Below, in pieces: positions 1-11,809 of a stretch of 64,000 nt of DNA. The position numbers were made by a program, and so were the translations under genes. The DNA comes from Pachypanchax playfairii. Taxonomy: Eukaryota > Chordata > Actinopteri > Cyprinodontiformes > Aplocheilidae. Location: NCBI GenBank assembly GCA_006937955.1, contig SSNP01000084.1, positions 1,025,090 to 1,089,089 of the forward strand. The letters are read 5' to 3'. Under the pieces are notes generated by a model that worked only from the letters and a program-made list of their open reading frames with translations, was not told the DNA's origin and made no database searches. Each line of letters begins with the position of its first letter. Positions within the stretch are counted from its first letter, which is position 1.

Positions 1-792
1 AGGAGCTTGAGTAGGTATCATAATACTGCAACTGCAGTGATTACTGAGGAGTCTTTGCCAAGTTAATAAGAAAAATGCATGGAAAAATGACAATGCCTCA
101 CAGGAAAATGGCTTTAATGCCCTTGCCAAGTCTACTAAAGCAAAACAGCCACCCTTTTATGCTGTGACAATTTCCACTGGCACTTATGATGCAAAGCCTG
201 AAGTTTATTGGCAGGTAGACTGGAATCCAGGAACTCAGGGAGAAAAGAAAGCCAGTGGCTAATGAGGAGCACTGTGTGGAAGTAGCTAACTCCCTTTTGT
301 CAGCAGTTTATTATTGTGCAAGAGGTTTAAGCAGTTGTATTGAATTACCCCTATCTGACAGCTTTAAGCAGTGTGAAAGCATCTTGACCAAAGCCTTCCT
401 ACTTTGTTCTCAGTTTCCAGTTACAGACAGCTGTACAAACCCCAGGTAACCTGGCTTAAATTAAACCCATTGGTTTAATCACACAAAGCTGAAAGGAAAT
501 AAAAACTTCACAACCTGGCGTCTACCCTTCTGGCCAACTAACTAAAGCTACGCAGAATGACATCACTTGAACCAGTCCCGCTGTTGACTCTTTCCACATC
601 CACTGTATTTTACACCTGCTGCAAAGAGACTAATTGCTGAGCATCTGGGAGGAATTAAAACCTCACTGAGTCATCAAGGTAAATACTGAGAACATGGAGC
701 CTCTTGGAGTCACATTGTTAAATCAAGCACACAGAAAATACTGGACGAAATCCAGATTCTGGTATAAAATTGTTAGCATGCCAATTTCTCAC
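1..792 (-). other. thbs2: thbs2 intron sequence up to the left edge
   Basis: This stretch follows the splice donor at 792 of the last visible thbs2 exon. I looked for the next expected exon (the end of the type 3 calcium repeats, with an acidic D-rich pattern) on the minus strand and did not find it, so the intron continues past the window edge. Short open frames on the plus strand here show no recognisable family. Confidence 0.6.
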
Positions 793-1770
793 CATCAGAA
801 TCCAGCTGGTCTTCATTGGGTGTTAGTCTGCAGTTATCTTTGTCATCAGGTATACCATCATCATCATCATCGTAATCGCATGCGTCTCCTTTTCCATCCT
901 TGTCATGGTCTGCCTGGTTTGCATTGGCCACATAGGGACAGTTGTCTAAATTGTTCTGATGACCGTCTTCGTCGATGTCCTGGTTATTATCACACTGATC
1001 TCCAACCAGGTCATTGTCCACATCAGTCTGTTTAACAACAGAAAATCTTTATATTAACATTTCAGGTACCAGCTAAAGAAGTCAGTGCCTTGATCTGCAA
1101 GGTTAGAACGTACCTGATCAGGGTTATGAAGCAATGGACAGTTGTCGCATTGATCACCGACTCCGTCCATGTCTGTATCCTTCTGGTCAGTGTTGTACAC
1201 ATAGGGACAGTTGTCATTGTCATTATGAATATCTGAGCAAAGGAAAAAAAGGAAAAAAAAAACTATGAATTTATAAAAGAATAGGTTTAAATGATAGTTA
1301 GCCTAAAAGTTTGATTCAAGCTTAGACAGTTTACCATCGCCATCAATGTCCACCGCACAGGCGTCACCTTCACCATTATGGTCAGTGTCTATCTGTGCAG
1401 GGTTGTGTTCGTATGGGCAGTTATCACAGCGGTCGCCAACATCATCCTTATCGAAGTCAAACTGACGAGGATTGTAAAGAAGAGGGCAATTGTCCTGTAG
1501 AGAGAAGTATATAAATATAAGAGCTATGATATTCTTCAAAAATGACGTATAGTGCAACTAAAATGACAAATTTACAAGTTTTTAATGGAATTCTTTGTCA
1601 GATTTTTGTAAAAATACAAATATAATATTACAAAAGTTTATGAACCTCAAAAATGATCATACCCTGTCGTCAAGAATTCCATCATTGTCATCATCTTTGT
1701 CACAAGCATCTCCTTGACCATCTTTATCAAAGTCCTCTTGTCCAGAGTTTGGGAGATTTGGGCAGTTATC
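793..1770 (-). CDS. thbs2: thbs2 exons: type 3 calcium-binding repeats
   Basis: Exons 1770-1663, 1494-1335, 1232-1114 and 1027-793 encode residues 721-927. The sequence is dominated by DxDxDG calcium loops each followed by DNCP or DNC with paired cysteines, as in all thrombospondins. The last visible exon ends at DSDG in phase 1; the next exon, where the family often carries an RGD near DGRGDAC, is outside the window, so its presence cannot be assessed. Confidence 0.95.
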
Positions 1771-4700
1771 CTGAAACAGAAACAGGTGGGAGAAATTTAG
1801 AGTCTCTGCACAGTATGTAACATCAGAGTTGAGTAAATAACATCAATCATAGTCAAAGAAATACCTTCTTGCAGTGATAAGTGTCGTTGGCACCACACAC
1901 AAGGTTCTGATTGGGCCAGCCGTCCAAGTCTGAGTCTTCCCCGCAAATGAATCCGTCTCCGGCATAGCCAGTGCGACACTCACATTTGTACATGGGATCG
2001 CTGAAATGGCTGATGTAGATGCATTCAGCGTATTTATGACAGCTGTGGGTTTTGTCCTTACAGGGGTTCTCTGGCTCACACACCTAAAAAACATACATAA
2101 GTGTATCCTTTCACATCTTTTATCAACCTGCTCAAAAGATGGCTTTTTAAATGTTTTGTCATTGAACTGATGGGTATGATTAATGAAAGTGACTATTTAG
2201 GGAAGGAATTCTGTTTAACGCCCAAGTACGGGACATTTCTGGACACATTAAATTTTATGAAATCCTATTTGATGTCATCAGACATCTAGCTATAAACTAC
2301 TGTTGCACCGTCTCTGCTGCACAAGGTATTCACAGCTGCCATTCATTACCACAGGATGAACTTAACTGCAGTTTGGATGTCACTCCATGAGCTCATGGAG
2401 CTCAACATGACAGCAAGAACAGGCCTTTAATCAAAACTGTGAAATGAAGCATCTTCATGCCAACAATGAGACAATCTCCTTTTTTCCAAATCAGTTAGTA
2501 AAACTGGGGTTTATCCAAAATGAAATAGCAGACAGGCGGCTACACTTCACGTTATATAATCTGAGTAAAAATCTTTGATTTCTTTGACATCTATGTGAAA
2601 ACACAATTTGATAAGCAGCTATAGGGAACTCTTATCAGAACCGGAGAAATGTTTGTTTTTAGGAGTTATCCCATTCTACTCTCTTTACTCCACCTTCTTC
2701 ATACTAGATCCAGGAAAGTTACGTTCATCTATGACATCCCAGAACCTCAAATCCAATCCTGTAATTACTAAATAATCTAAGATGGAAACTAAATTGTTCA
2801 GAAATTTAGATTAGTCTTTAAAAAAAACAAAAACTCTCCACATCTATTTCTGAAAATCTCCCTTGAGCGATAGGTCCACTCCCTATCTTTTTATCTTTTA
2901 TTTTGACCTAATTCCAACTCACTTGTTTGTTCCTCTTGGCCGCCTCAATGCCCATTCCGAAAGGCTGAGTGCCTTTGTAACGCTTCGGACAGGGCAAGCA
3001 GTGAAAACCTGGATCAGTGTTGACGCAACGCTGCGCTCCACCAACTTTATAGCAAACGTCAGACACCATGTCGCACTAGGAATGTAAAAACAAAGCATCA
3101 GCTAAATGAAAACAAAAAACATAAATACATTAAATGTCCAAAAACCAGCTCTGGAAATTGTGACTTTTACCTCATTAATGTCTTCGCAATGGGTACCATT
3201 TCCACGGAAACCAGCAGGGCATGGGCCGCACTCCCAGGACCCGTCTGGAGCGCTGCTGCAATCAACTCCTCCGAAGCAAGGATTAGACAGGCAGCCATCT
3301 GTGAGAAATTAAATTAGTGGAAAAATCAAAAATAAAACATACAGAGAAAAAAAAAGACTCTTCAACATAATTCAGCTTAAATTTTGAATCATTTTTTATT
3401 CTCAATTTTGGCTGGTTTTGACAAACTATGTGGACAAACTTTAAAGGGTGCATAATCTAAAAATCCACCTTGATACAGCAGAGCGGATGCAGAGTTAATT
3501 TTTTTTTAATATTATGAATGAAGTTTAATCATATTTAGGATGATCGACTAATAACTAAGTCTGATTGCAATATCATCAGTGTGCAGATAGCTGGTCAGTA
3601 AATTTGTCTTCTGCTTTATCGTTCTGCTAACAGAAAATTCACCTTGTAACAGTTTATGTGATGGCGATATTTTGTGTCTGGACCAAAGTGATGGCAGGAC
3701 TAATCTTTTAGCTGCTGACATATGCAGAGCTGGATGCTTTTACACTGTTGGATAACGTGAGGATGTTGCTCACCGATGGGACAGTCTTCCTTGTTACAGC
3801 TGTCACTGTCACTGGGTTCCCCAATACACTTCTTCCCACCATACTGAGGTTGAGGGCTGTTACACTCCCTTGAACGACTTTTGATTCCCCCTCCACATGT
3901 TGCAGAACAGGACGCCCATGGAGACCACGGTCCCCAACCACCATCGACTAAAAAAGAATTTACTCATTAGTCATTAGATAGGTTTTAAAACCTTTTCAAT
4001 CACATGTCAAGTTAAAATACAACAAAATCAATAGTTCCTGCAAGTAAATTCAGTAAACTACATGGATTTAAAAAATAAACAACAAGTACACAAACGCATC
4101 ATGGTGTGGTAATGTTTCAAACTAGCAGGGTGGGAAATTTTGTCCAAATTTATGGAATGGTTAAATTAAAAATAAGATAATTGAGAATAAAACTAAACAG
4201 AACACAGTTGAATCCTTCATAAAACTAAGACTGGGATGGAATTTCACCTTTTATCTTGGCAACAACCCTTAACTAAAGCAACACTTAAATATGTGCTTAA
4301 GGAAAAAACATCTAAATGGCTTGCAGTGGACCATCATACATCAGACCTCGATCTAATCGAGAAATTGTGGTATAATTTGAAGGTTGCTGCACAGAAACAG
4401 CACCTAAATATCTTAAAGAGAACCTTAAAAAATTAGCAAAATTCCAGAGGTAGGTTTAACCATACCAACAAAGAAGAAAAAAAATGAATGGAAAGGGATT
4501 TTTTGGAAGGTAAACGTGGGGAAACTGCTCATTTTAATCAACATTTTCTGAAAAAACAATTTAAAACATCAACTGCAGACTGTTGCCAGGGAGCAGTCAC
4601 AGACTAAAAGTGCAGCATATGACACAAAGGCTGTTTTAAGAAAGATGCTTCTTCTGCGGTACTCACTCGGACATGGCTTGGCAGTGCATTTCTGAGTCTC

Positions 4701-7700
4701 TCTTCCATTTCCCTCGCAGTCTTTGCCCCCCAGCTGTGGCACAGGAGCATTGCAGTGTCGTATTCTGGTGATCTGTCCTTCTCCGCAGCTCACTGAGCAA
4801 GATGACCATGGAGACCACAAACTCCACCCTCCATCCTGACGCACTGGGTATAGAGGAAAACATCATTAAAACACATTTCCTCTAGATTCCTAATCAGTCA
4901 AAAAGTGACAGACATCTGTTAGTAAACACCATGTGTTCCTGGTAAAGCATTGCTCACTTTTAAATTCATTAGCGCCAGTATTTATGTCAATGTGGGGAAA
5001 CTATGTCCTGGTGGTTAGTCTGATTCAGTCATGCAGACAAATCCATGTTAGCTTGAATCATGAACACATGCTAAACTAACAAGCAATGAAATACCCAATT
5101 CATCACCTTTAGCCTCCAGCAAGAATCAAAACAATATCTCAGTGATATTAGCCCATCAGTTCTCAGATCTAATGATGCTTCATGTTGTATGGGGTATAAT
5201 GGGGAGTCACTTACTGCAGTGATTTATTAGCAATGAGCTTTGGCTGGGCACAAGCTCTTCACTAACATTCAGCCACACTGTGATGGTCCAGATTTATTGA
5301 GCCGAGAACACAGTGTTTTGCATTTAGCAAGATCCCAACTAATTTGTAACAGCAGTGTGTTGATTTATTTTCTTCAGTTTCGTTATGTTCCCTCATCCCA
5401 CATGCCACACAAATGTTTACTTTAAATTACTGTCAATGGCCGTGGAACAAACAACACACACAAAAAAAGAAAAAAAAATGAGCAAGAGGAAACAAAATAA
5501 TGAAAAATATATACAAACCCCTGCTGTCACATTTGCCCAGACTGCATTTTCGGGTCTGGATAGAAGGTCCACTGCAAGGGTTGCTGGTTGCATCACATGA
5601 CCGGCCCCTCTGTTGAGTTCCTATTCCACAGGTTACTGTGCACTCTGTCCATTCTGACCAGGGGGACCAACCGTCCTCACTGTCTTTAGCTGGAAACAGC
5701 AACACCTTCTTACTTTTTATTGCACACAAAACAATCTCACAGTTTGAAACTGAATGCTATAGCAAAGGGAAAAGATGAATCCAGCTGTTCTTTCTTTATG
5801 TTACAGTGTTTATCAGATGACTTCATCTGTAGAACCCACAGAAGCCATTCTTAGTGTCAATAAATATGTGGTTCAGTCCCACAGACAAACTGGCTGCAGT
5901 AGTCTGTGTTATTAAAGTTTAACGTGGATGGAATATTGTTTTTATTGCACATTGCACCATATTTCTTTTAAGCATGTTTGCAACAGTTTGCATGTTGAGG
6001 ATGTCTGCTTACGCATGCACACGGGACAGCACTCTCCATCAATCAATGAGGGGCTGGCACAGGCTACAGGTGGGCACGTGATTTGATGACACACAATCTT
6101 GGACTCCTGCAATATAAATTCATCATGTTTACAAATTTACCATTAATTAATTAGTATAGTTGCATTTGACTTGGCGCTACCTGGCAGGTACATTTGGTGC
6201 AGCTGTCTACAACCCAATCTTCTTTGTCCTCAAACAGGCGTCCGTCCTGCCAGCACATGTTTTTCTCTTTAGAGTCTTTTATCCTTCCAAGAGCCTCCTT
6301 CATGACTGTGTTCTCTTCTGTCTGAACATACAGCAACAAATATAAAATCAGAGAGGAGATCAGCCAGAAACCATTAGGACACACATGTCAATGGTGGGAA
6401 AAGGTTCACATGCAGACAAACCAATTTGCTTTAGGAGCATATGTGAGGTTAGATGAAGTAGTAAAGGAAAAGGTTTATCTGTAAATCATTCATATTATTT
6501 ATCTATAATCTGTAACATTGTCAAGTTTTAGTTAAACCCAAAACAAGTTTTCAAATCTGAATAAAAATAACACTTTGCTTCTCACAGTGACAGTTTTGAT
6601 GACACAGAGCTTTTTCCATTTCCATTGCTTGAATTAAAAGAAAACAAACCGCTAAAGAGAGCCGCTCGGTTATTCACATTACAACCTCCAACCCACTTGG
6701 AGACCAGGGGATCTCTGGCTGGACTCCTCAAAGCTCGGGAACTGTCAGTTGATTAACCACTGCCAACAATTTGAGTGTGCTTCCTTGTGAACAGCGAAAC
6801 AGCAGCAGTCTAAGACACCACTCGGTCCGGAAGAACCTCGGGGACCCTTCTCATACCAGCCTTTTTTTTTTTCCCCCAAGGTTCATGCCCAGACTCTCTT
6901 ATTGCTGGGAGGCAATAAGAGAGGGAGGGAATAACACATGAGCTGTTTAAATAAAGCCAGACATTAGGCTGGACCGAGTCACTGCCAGGGGAACACTTCC
7001 TATGTCCACATGTTACATGTCATTAAATCTGTCTGACTCACGCTGCCACAGATAGCAGGAGTCAAATGGGTTCACTTATCACAGGCTACTCTATAAACAG
7101 TCCTGCAGCCACTTACTGTTTGTTTTCAACCAAAAGTAGGTTACCTAGTAACCCAGTTCAAACTTCTATCCTTCAAACAAAGAACCGGATCATTTATTCT
7201 AAAATATAGAATTCCTTAGCCGCTTTAAAACAAATGTAAGAAAGATTTATTTGTTTTATGTTTGCCATGTGAGTTGCCACATTTATCACTTTTACAACTT
7301 ACCACTTTTTGCAAGCCATCAATAAGATTACTGACGACTACACGCAGGCCTTTGAGCTCCTGGAACATGGTGCTAAGTTCCTCACATGAGCGTTCACACA
7401 TATCTGAGCCCAGGTCATCTGTCTTCTGACCTATGATGTTTGTTGTGATGGAAGGACTCACGTCCACAATTTCTGTGCTCTCGCTCACAACATTGTCACT
7501 ATCTGAAAGAACAACAAAGAAAAACTATCGTGTTAAATCAGAAAAGAACATGTGAGAATTAGCCACGAAAGACTGATGATTGATGGATAATTTAAGAGAC
7601 CCGATTGTTTAAATTTAAAGAGTTGGCTTGATTTTATGTTTTCCAGTAGCCGGCGGAAAAAAATCCTATCAACAAACTGAAATGTTTATCTGGTTCTAGG

Positions 7701-10700
7701 AGAAGATGTTCTGTCTGAATTCTTGATGGTAAATCTTTTAGTCAGATCTGACAACAGTGTTGGATGTAGGAGGAGCAGAGGAGATCTGAGTACACGCAGG
7801 CATCTGTGTGTTCCTTACGTAATGAAAAAAAAAAAGAAAAAATCAATAAAATAAAATCATAAATCCCCCTGATCTTTTAAATAAGTGAGGACTTCCAACA
7901 AACTGGACCACCCAAAGAGAATTACATAAGACTGATTGAATTCACAGCTACGGTCTTTCCAGCTCATGGATGGAACAGACACTTATCACACTCTTAGATG
8001 GGTGTGTGAAACCCTGTGCAGCCTTGTTTTAGTCAACATTGCACAACCTTTCCATCATTTTAGTGGCAGAGCACAACAGTCAACTACAGGGTTGTTTTGA
8101 GGGCATGATGAGACTAAATGCTAAGTTTTCTCTGCACAGTCAAGACATCTGGAACAGGAAACCCAGCCAAGCATAATGCGTCTACCAGCTGGGATGTTTG
8201 CACAACAAACAGGCAAAAAAAAAAAAAAAGTCACACTGAAGGAAAGGGTAGCTGTTGTATCTGGCGTTTGAAGAAAATCTTCTAACATAATAACTATGCA
8301 CATTTTCACAGTTTACATCTCCATTGTCAGTCCACGTTCACATCCTAATGTACTGAACTTTAATTATATCCCAGTGCTGTTTCTGAATGTATGATTTCCA
8401 AAATAAACAGGACTCATATCAAAGCTCCATGGAGCGCTTGTTATCCAGCCAAAGCCCTGCGCATTTCTGTAACTGGCTTGGATCTTGCTATGTAAATTGG
8501 TGAAGATTAATAGCAGATTAGGGACACTAAATCAAACAGTCATTCAAATTACCAAGTAAAGTCCGACCTTGTTATATTTCCTCCTCAGTCTGCCGGATCC
8601 ATTCAAACCTCAAGAGAGCCCGTCTGTGAAAGCGTTTACCTATTTACCTCTCCCTGATAGACATTTCCTCTTGTGTCAAAGCGAAGGGAAGAAAGAGTTA
8701 TGAAAAAGAAAATGCAAACTGCTGGGATAATTTTAATGCCACTCATTAATGTCCAGTGTGATGGTTTTTATGAGTGTGGCATGCGGTTTTATGACTGACT
8801 CTTTGCATTAAACTCTACTTGTATATACGTTTGACTGGCAGCAGCCAACATGAAGAAAACTCAAAGGACTTCAGGACGTTTGTTCAACAAATAAACCCCT
8901 TTAGCTGGAATTCTGCACCAAATTCGTGCGAATTCACTTTGGCTAAAGATGCCAAAGAAAATGTTTCTAGCTCATCGCGTTTTTATGTAAAATGCAGTCA
9001 TGTTCAATGTCTCCAACGTTGTAGCTGGATTGTCCTTCTTGTTAGCTCTGCTAAGGATCACGAGGTCCTTCTTTGCCATGTGAGCCAAGCTTCAGCTGAG
9101 AAAAGCAGCCCTATCAGCCAATTTATGACCTCATATATGTGTGTGAGCAGCTGGAAGTGGAAGCTCTCTGATCTGCAGCATAGTCTTTACGCTCCCTTTT
9201 TTCTATTTTCTTTCCCAGGATATTATTTCAATTCCACTGCCAGTAGAAATAAATGTACGCATCTGTATCTCCTTTTGCTTACCGCTCAACCTTAAGCTAA
9301 GTGGGAGATTTCGCCACACATCCAATCTGCAACCTATTCGACCTAATAATAATCATAAAAACAGAGAGATTCATAGAAGTGGATCAAGAGATTGTGTTGA
9401 CCTGTTTGCTGTGGCTCCAACTGAACAAAACACAGACATGATCTGTAGGGGGTTTGCATGTGAAAACGTTTCCAACATCTGCAAGGTATCAGGCTTGAAA
9501 CTGTTTGCTGTTATAATAAGTTGGACTCAGATTTTGGGTTATGAGAACTGCACAAAAAGGTCTTTCAGAAAAATATTGTTGTTAACCCATTTTATGGAAG
9601 TCGTACTGTGCTCTTACCTTGTTTAGTGACCTCACAGTCTCTTCTCATGAGGACATCTTCCACCGGCGTGTCAAAGATAAATTGTACATTCTGAAGAAGG
9701 CCCTGTTAGAGAAGATGATTGAGTTTAATGTCTTTATTATAGATTTTGGGCTTCTATTACTTATTTTTTGTTGTTTTTTTTTTTTTTAAATGATCTCAAG
9801 CAAAATAATTCAAAATCCCACATGGAAACTTACTTGAGATCTTGTCACACTCGTTTCCCCTCATTTTTGCACAGACAGAAATAAGTAGAGTTTAAATTTG
9901 GAGTCTTTTCCATATAAAAAAAGGTCTGGGCAACACAAAGCCACCCTGTCATGGTCTAAAGAAAGACTTTGTTGGTTTCTAGTTTTTGGAACTGTTGTTT
10001 AAACTGAGCTGTAATAGTAAGCTATGAAAAGACCATGATTTTGGGAGGTTTCCCATATTCTTGAAAACCTTTGAGCAGCTCCTATTAAAGTTTCTAAAGA
10101 CGCTATCTTACCCTGAAGTGGTTCTCCCGAGTGGATCCCTTTGCTACATACATCTTGCTTCCCTCAGCCTTCAGGTGTTCATAGAATGGCTCATCCAGGA
10201 TGAAGCTGTCTATCAGGTTGCAGCCCACAAACAGATTGGCACTTTCCGCATGAATCTGAAGCGTGATATTCTTCCACTGTGATTCTGACAGGTCCACATC
10301 CTCAAACGAGACCACGTTCTGCGAGCCGTCAACCCAGTATACCAGATCTAGGGTGTTGGCACGTCCGTTAGACACAATCTCAAACTGCCGCCGACCGTCA
10401 GGACCCTCCAGGCCAATCAGGGTGCCCCGTGAGGCTCGATCCTGGCGAATGCTGGCAACAAACACAAAGCCCTCGTTGTTCCGGATCTGTCTTAGTATTT
10501 GTTTCAGTATGGGTGGGCTGACTGGGGGCAGGTGGTCAAAGCGGATGAAGCGGTAGGCAGGGGCGTCTAAGTTTTGGCCCCGGAACTGTTTTGCACCCAG
10601 AGTCTTGCGTGTGATATGACTTATTTCAAACAAGTCAAATGACGTCTCGTCCTCCTGCTCTTCATCTGGAAAATCAGGAAAAAAATGATAAAAAAAATTA

Positions 10701-10931
10701 ACTGAGAAGTTTCTTTCACAATATAAAAGATTATAGGTTATAGATTATATCGTTTAACTGAAAAACAATCTCCACCATCAAATAAAATGACTTTCAGAAC
10801 TAATTTATCATCTAATATAAACTTCTTATCACTTATGAATAACTGCAATCCTTATATTTCCACTCACCTTGAGGTGTTGCTTGATGCAATGTAGATAAGA
10901 ACAACAAGAATAGACTGCTCCTGAGTATCAT
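793..10931 (-). CDS. thbs2: thrombospondin-2, 16 coding exons, C-terminus outside window
   Basis: Secreted trimeric matricellular glycoprotein that binds calcium, heparan sulfate and cell receptors and modulates angiogenesis and matrix assembly (family knowledge). Coding exons in transcript order: 10931-10868, 10665-10112, 9702-9618, 7502-7303, 6321-6181, 6106-6013, 5689-5519, 4843-4667, 3947-3774, 3298-3171, 3075-2923, 2083-1865, 1770-1663, 1494-1335, 1232-1114, 1027-793. They sum to 2782 bases (927 codons plus one base) and every junction keeps phase. Domain order is signal peptide, N-domain, CERSC coiled coil, VWC, TSR x3, EGF x3, type 3 repeats, which is subgroup A (THBS1/THBS2). The type 3 stretch DNDLVGDQCDNN and the neighbouring wdr27 favour THBS2 over THBS1; a and b teleost copies cannot be told apart here. 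By comparison with human THBS2 roughly 245 C-terminal residues are missing to the left. The ATG is supported by an immediate hydrophobic signal sequence. Confidence 0.95.
1865..3298 (-). CDS. thbs2: thbs2 exons: three EGF-like repeats
   Basis: Exon 3298-3171 encodes EGF1 (DGCLSNPCFGGVDC...NGTHCEDINE). Exon 3075-2923 encodes EGF2, beginning CDMVSDVCYK and including RCVNTDPGFHCLPCP. Exon 2083-1865 encodes EGF3 (VCEPENPCKDKTHSCHKYAE...YKCECRTGYAGDG) and then SDLDGWPNQNLVCG, the entry to the calcium-binding wire. All junctions agree in phase. NGT in EGF1 and NDT after EGF3 are possible N-glycosylation sites. Confidence 0.95.
3774..5689 (-). CDS. thbs2: thbs2 exons: three thrombospondin type 1 repeats
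   Basis: Exons 5689-5519, 4843-4667 and 3947-3774 each start and end in phase 1 (171, 177 and 174 bases), so each repeat is a symmetrical cassette. Signatures: WSPWSEWTECTVTCG in TSR1, WSLWSPWSSCSVSCG in TSR2, WGPWSPWASCSATCG in TSR3. The W-x-x-W ladder and six-cysteine pattern are present. The CD36-associated CSVTCG of mammals reads CSVSCG and CSATCG here. The TSR1 donor is AGGG|GTTTGT, non-consensus at +3, but no other donor keeps frame. Confidence 0.95.
4236..4445 (+). mobile_element. decayed Tc1-like transposase C-terminal fragment
   Basis: In the thbs2 intron between TSR2 and TSR3, the plus strand encodes DHHTSDLDLIEKLWYNLK. This resembles the SPDLNPIENLWxxLK region of Tc1 transposases, with the third catalytic acid region altered. 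No terminal repeats or N-terminal half were recognised, so this is a small non-functional relic. Confidence 0.6.
6013..6321 (-). CDS. thbs2: thbs2 exons: von Willebrand factor C domain
   Basis: Exons 6321-6181 and 6106-6013 encode residues 302-379. The first carries NMCWQDGRLFEDKEDWVVDS and CTKCTCQ; the second carries IVCHQITCPPVACASP and GECCPVC, giving the VWC cysteine pattern. The donor after the first exon reads CAG|GTAGCG, weaker than usual at +4 to +6, but the acceptor TTGCAG|GAG of the next exon restores the frame and the expected family sequence. Confidence 0.93.
7139..7153. promoter_or_regulatory. X-box-like palindrome in thbs2 intron
   Basis: GGTTACCTAGTAACC is an almost perfect inverted repeat of two RFX half-sites (GTTACC and AGTAAC) with a one-base spacer. 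RFX factors bind such sites, but a single match in an intron may be chance. Confidence 0.2.
7303..9702 (-). CDS. thbs2: thbs2 exons: N-domain end and trimerising coiled coil
   Basis: Two exons, 9702-9618 and 7502-7303. The first (GLLQNVQFIFDTPVEDVL...) completes the N-domain and contains its C-terminal cysteine. The second contains CERSCEELSTMFQELKGL, the cysteine pair and heptad-like leucines that form the disulfide-linked trimer in subgroup A thrombospondins, then LRVVVSNLIDGLQKV. The intron between them (7503-9617) is 2.1 kb and has no repeat or second gene that I recognise. Confidence 0.93.
10112..10665 (-). CDS. thbs2: thbs2 exon: N-terminal laminin-G-like heparin-binding domain
   Basis: A 554-base exon encoding residues 22-206, most of the thrombospondin N-domain. 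Recognisable pieces are the FDLFEIS start, GAKQFRG, AYRFIRFD, the SRGTLIGLEGP strand, RQFEIVSNG, TLDLVYWVDG, SQWKNITLQ and DSFILDEPFYEHL, ending at ENHFR. Two cysteines expected of the fold are not both in this exon: one is in VGCNLIDSF and its partner is supplied by the following exon (MRRDC). In the family this domain binds heparin and LRP1/calreticulin. Confidence 0.95.
10868..10931 (-). CDS. thbs2: thbs2 first coding exon: signal peptide
   Basis: Starts at the ATG at 10931 and encodes MILRSSLFLLLFLSTLHQAT followed by PQ, a short n-region and a leucine-rich core typical of a signal peptide. It ends in phase 1 at a clean donor (CAAG|GTGAGT). The exon probably begins near 10936, after an AG in GAAG|GAGACATG. 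The next exon opens with an acidic stretch (DEEQEDETSFDLF), where the mature protein would begin. Confidence 0.9.
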
Positions 10932-11290
10932 GTCTCCTTCATAAAACAAATACATTTGCATTAGATTTGAGTCATTTTTTTACTTTCTGTTTAACAAGCA
11001 GGTTTATCATGGAGTTTATACTTCTCTAAACAATTACATTTGAAGAATACTGCATGCAGTAAGTTGCCATTTAAATGCCCTAAAAAAAGAAGAAGAGGAA
11101 GTAGATAAATTTGCTATTAAAATAAAGATTCTAACACTATAAGATTGGTTTTGTTGTTTATTAACTGAAAGTGGATAAAAGTAACCTTTCAGGTGTAACT
11201 GTGAGTTTTCTGAGGTTACATCTGCTTTCTATCCACACATACAAAAAATAAATAAATAAATAAATGTCAAAAACGAATTCATAAACTTAC

Positions 11291-11516
11291 CTGATATTTT
11301 ATTTCAAATTCTGACAGACATTCACCAACAAGGGGAAAAAATGAAAATAAATTAAATTGAAAGTTCAAATGGTAAAATAACGACTCATTTGATGGTTTGT
11401 GTCCAAGATCAAATGAATGAAATGAGGAGATTTCCTGCGAAGCTCGTGCGTAAAAACGCTCAAGTCCTCTTTGGTTCACTCCATCCACGGTCTGGAGAAT
11501 CAGAGGCACAGAAGAC
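11291..11516 (-). other. thbs2: probable 5' non-coding exon of thbs2
   Basis: A strong donor on the minus strand (CAG|GTAAGT) lies at 11291/11290, upstream of the signal-peptide exon, with no convincing long reading frame before it. Thrombospondin genes normally begin with a short non-coding exon. The right boundary is an estimate taken 25-30 bases downstream of a TATA-like box at 11541-11548; the true start site is unknown. Confidence 0.5.
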
Positions 11517-11540
11517 ACAGAGACTCCCACCTCCCCCCTC

Positions 11541-11809
11541 TTATATTTGGAGGCTCACGGAGAGCCTGTCAGTCACCGTCTCCAGAGTATGAACGCTTTG
11601 CGGTCGGTTGTTAAGAGACTGGGTTACATAAATATCTTCCGATATTGCGTAATTTTCGTATCCGCGCTCACGATTACGGCGGCTGGTATGGACGGAGAGA
11701 TATGGCACCTCCCCTCTGGTCTCCCACCTTGATGCCCACCAGTCCACTCCCTAAAAAAAAAAAAAAAAAAAAAAAAGTCAGCATTCCCACTGTGTCGGCC
11801 GCTGAGTCA
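11541..11809 (-). promoter_or_regulatory. thbs2: putative thbs2 core promoter
   Basis: Read on the minus strand, 11548-11541 is AAATATAA inside CCTCCAAATATAAGAGG, a TATA-like box at a plausible distance from the proposed exon. Further upstream an AP-1 site TGAGTCA lies at 11803-11809 and a TEAD-type CATTCC at 11781-11786. AP-1 and YAP/TEAD control of thrombospondin genes is established for mammals; use of these sites here is inference. A poly-A/T tract (about 11752-11776) interrupts the region. Confidence 0.4.

Noticed and set aside
694..1035. Plus-strand frame with a histidine run over the thbs2 3'-most exon
   Set aside because: It is the antisense shadow of the aspartate-rich type 3 calcium repeats (GAT codons read as ATC/CAT).
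8819..9295. 158-residue plus-strand open frame inside thbs2 intron 3
   Set aside because: No family resemblance, no splice or promoter context, and a composition like the surrounding intron; most likely a chance frame.
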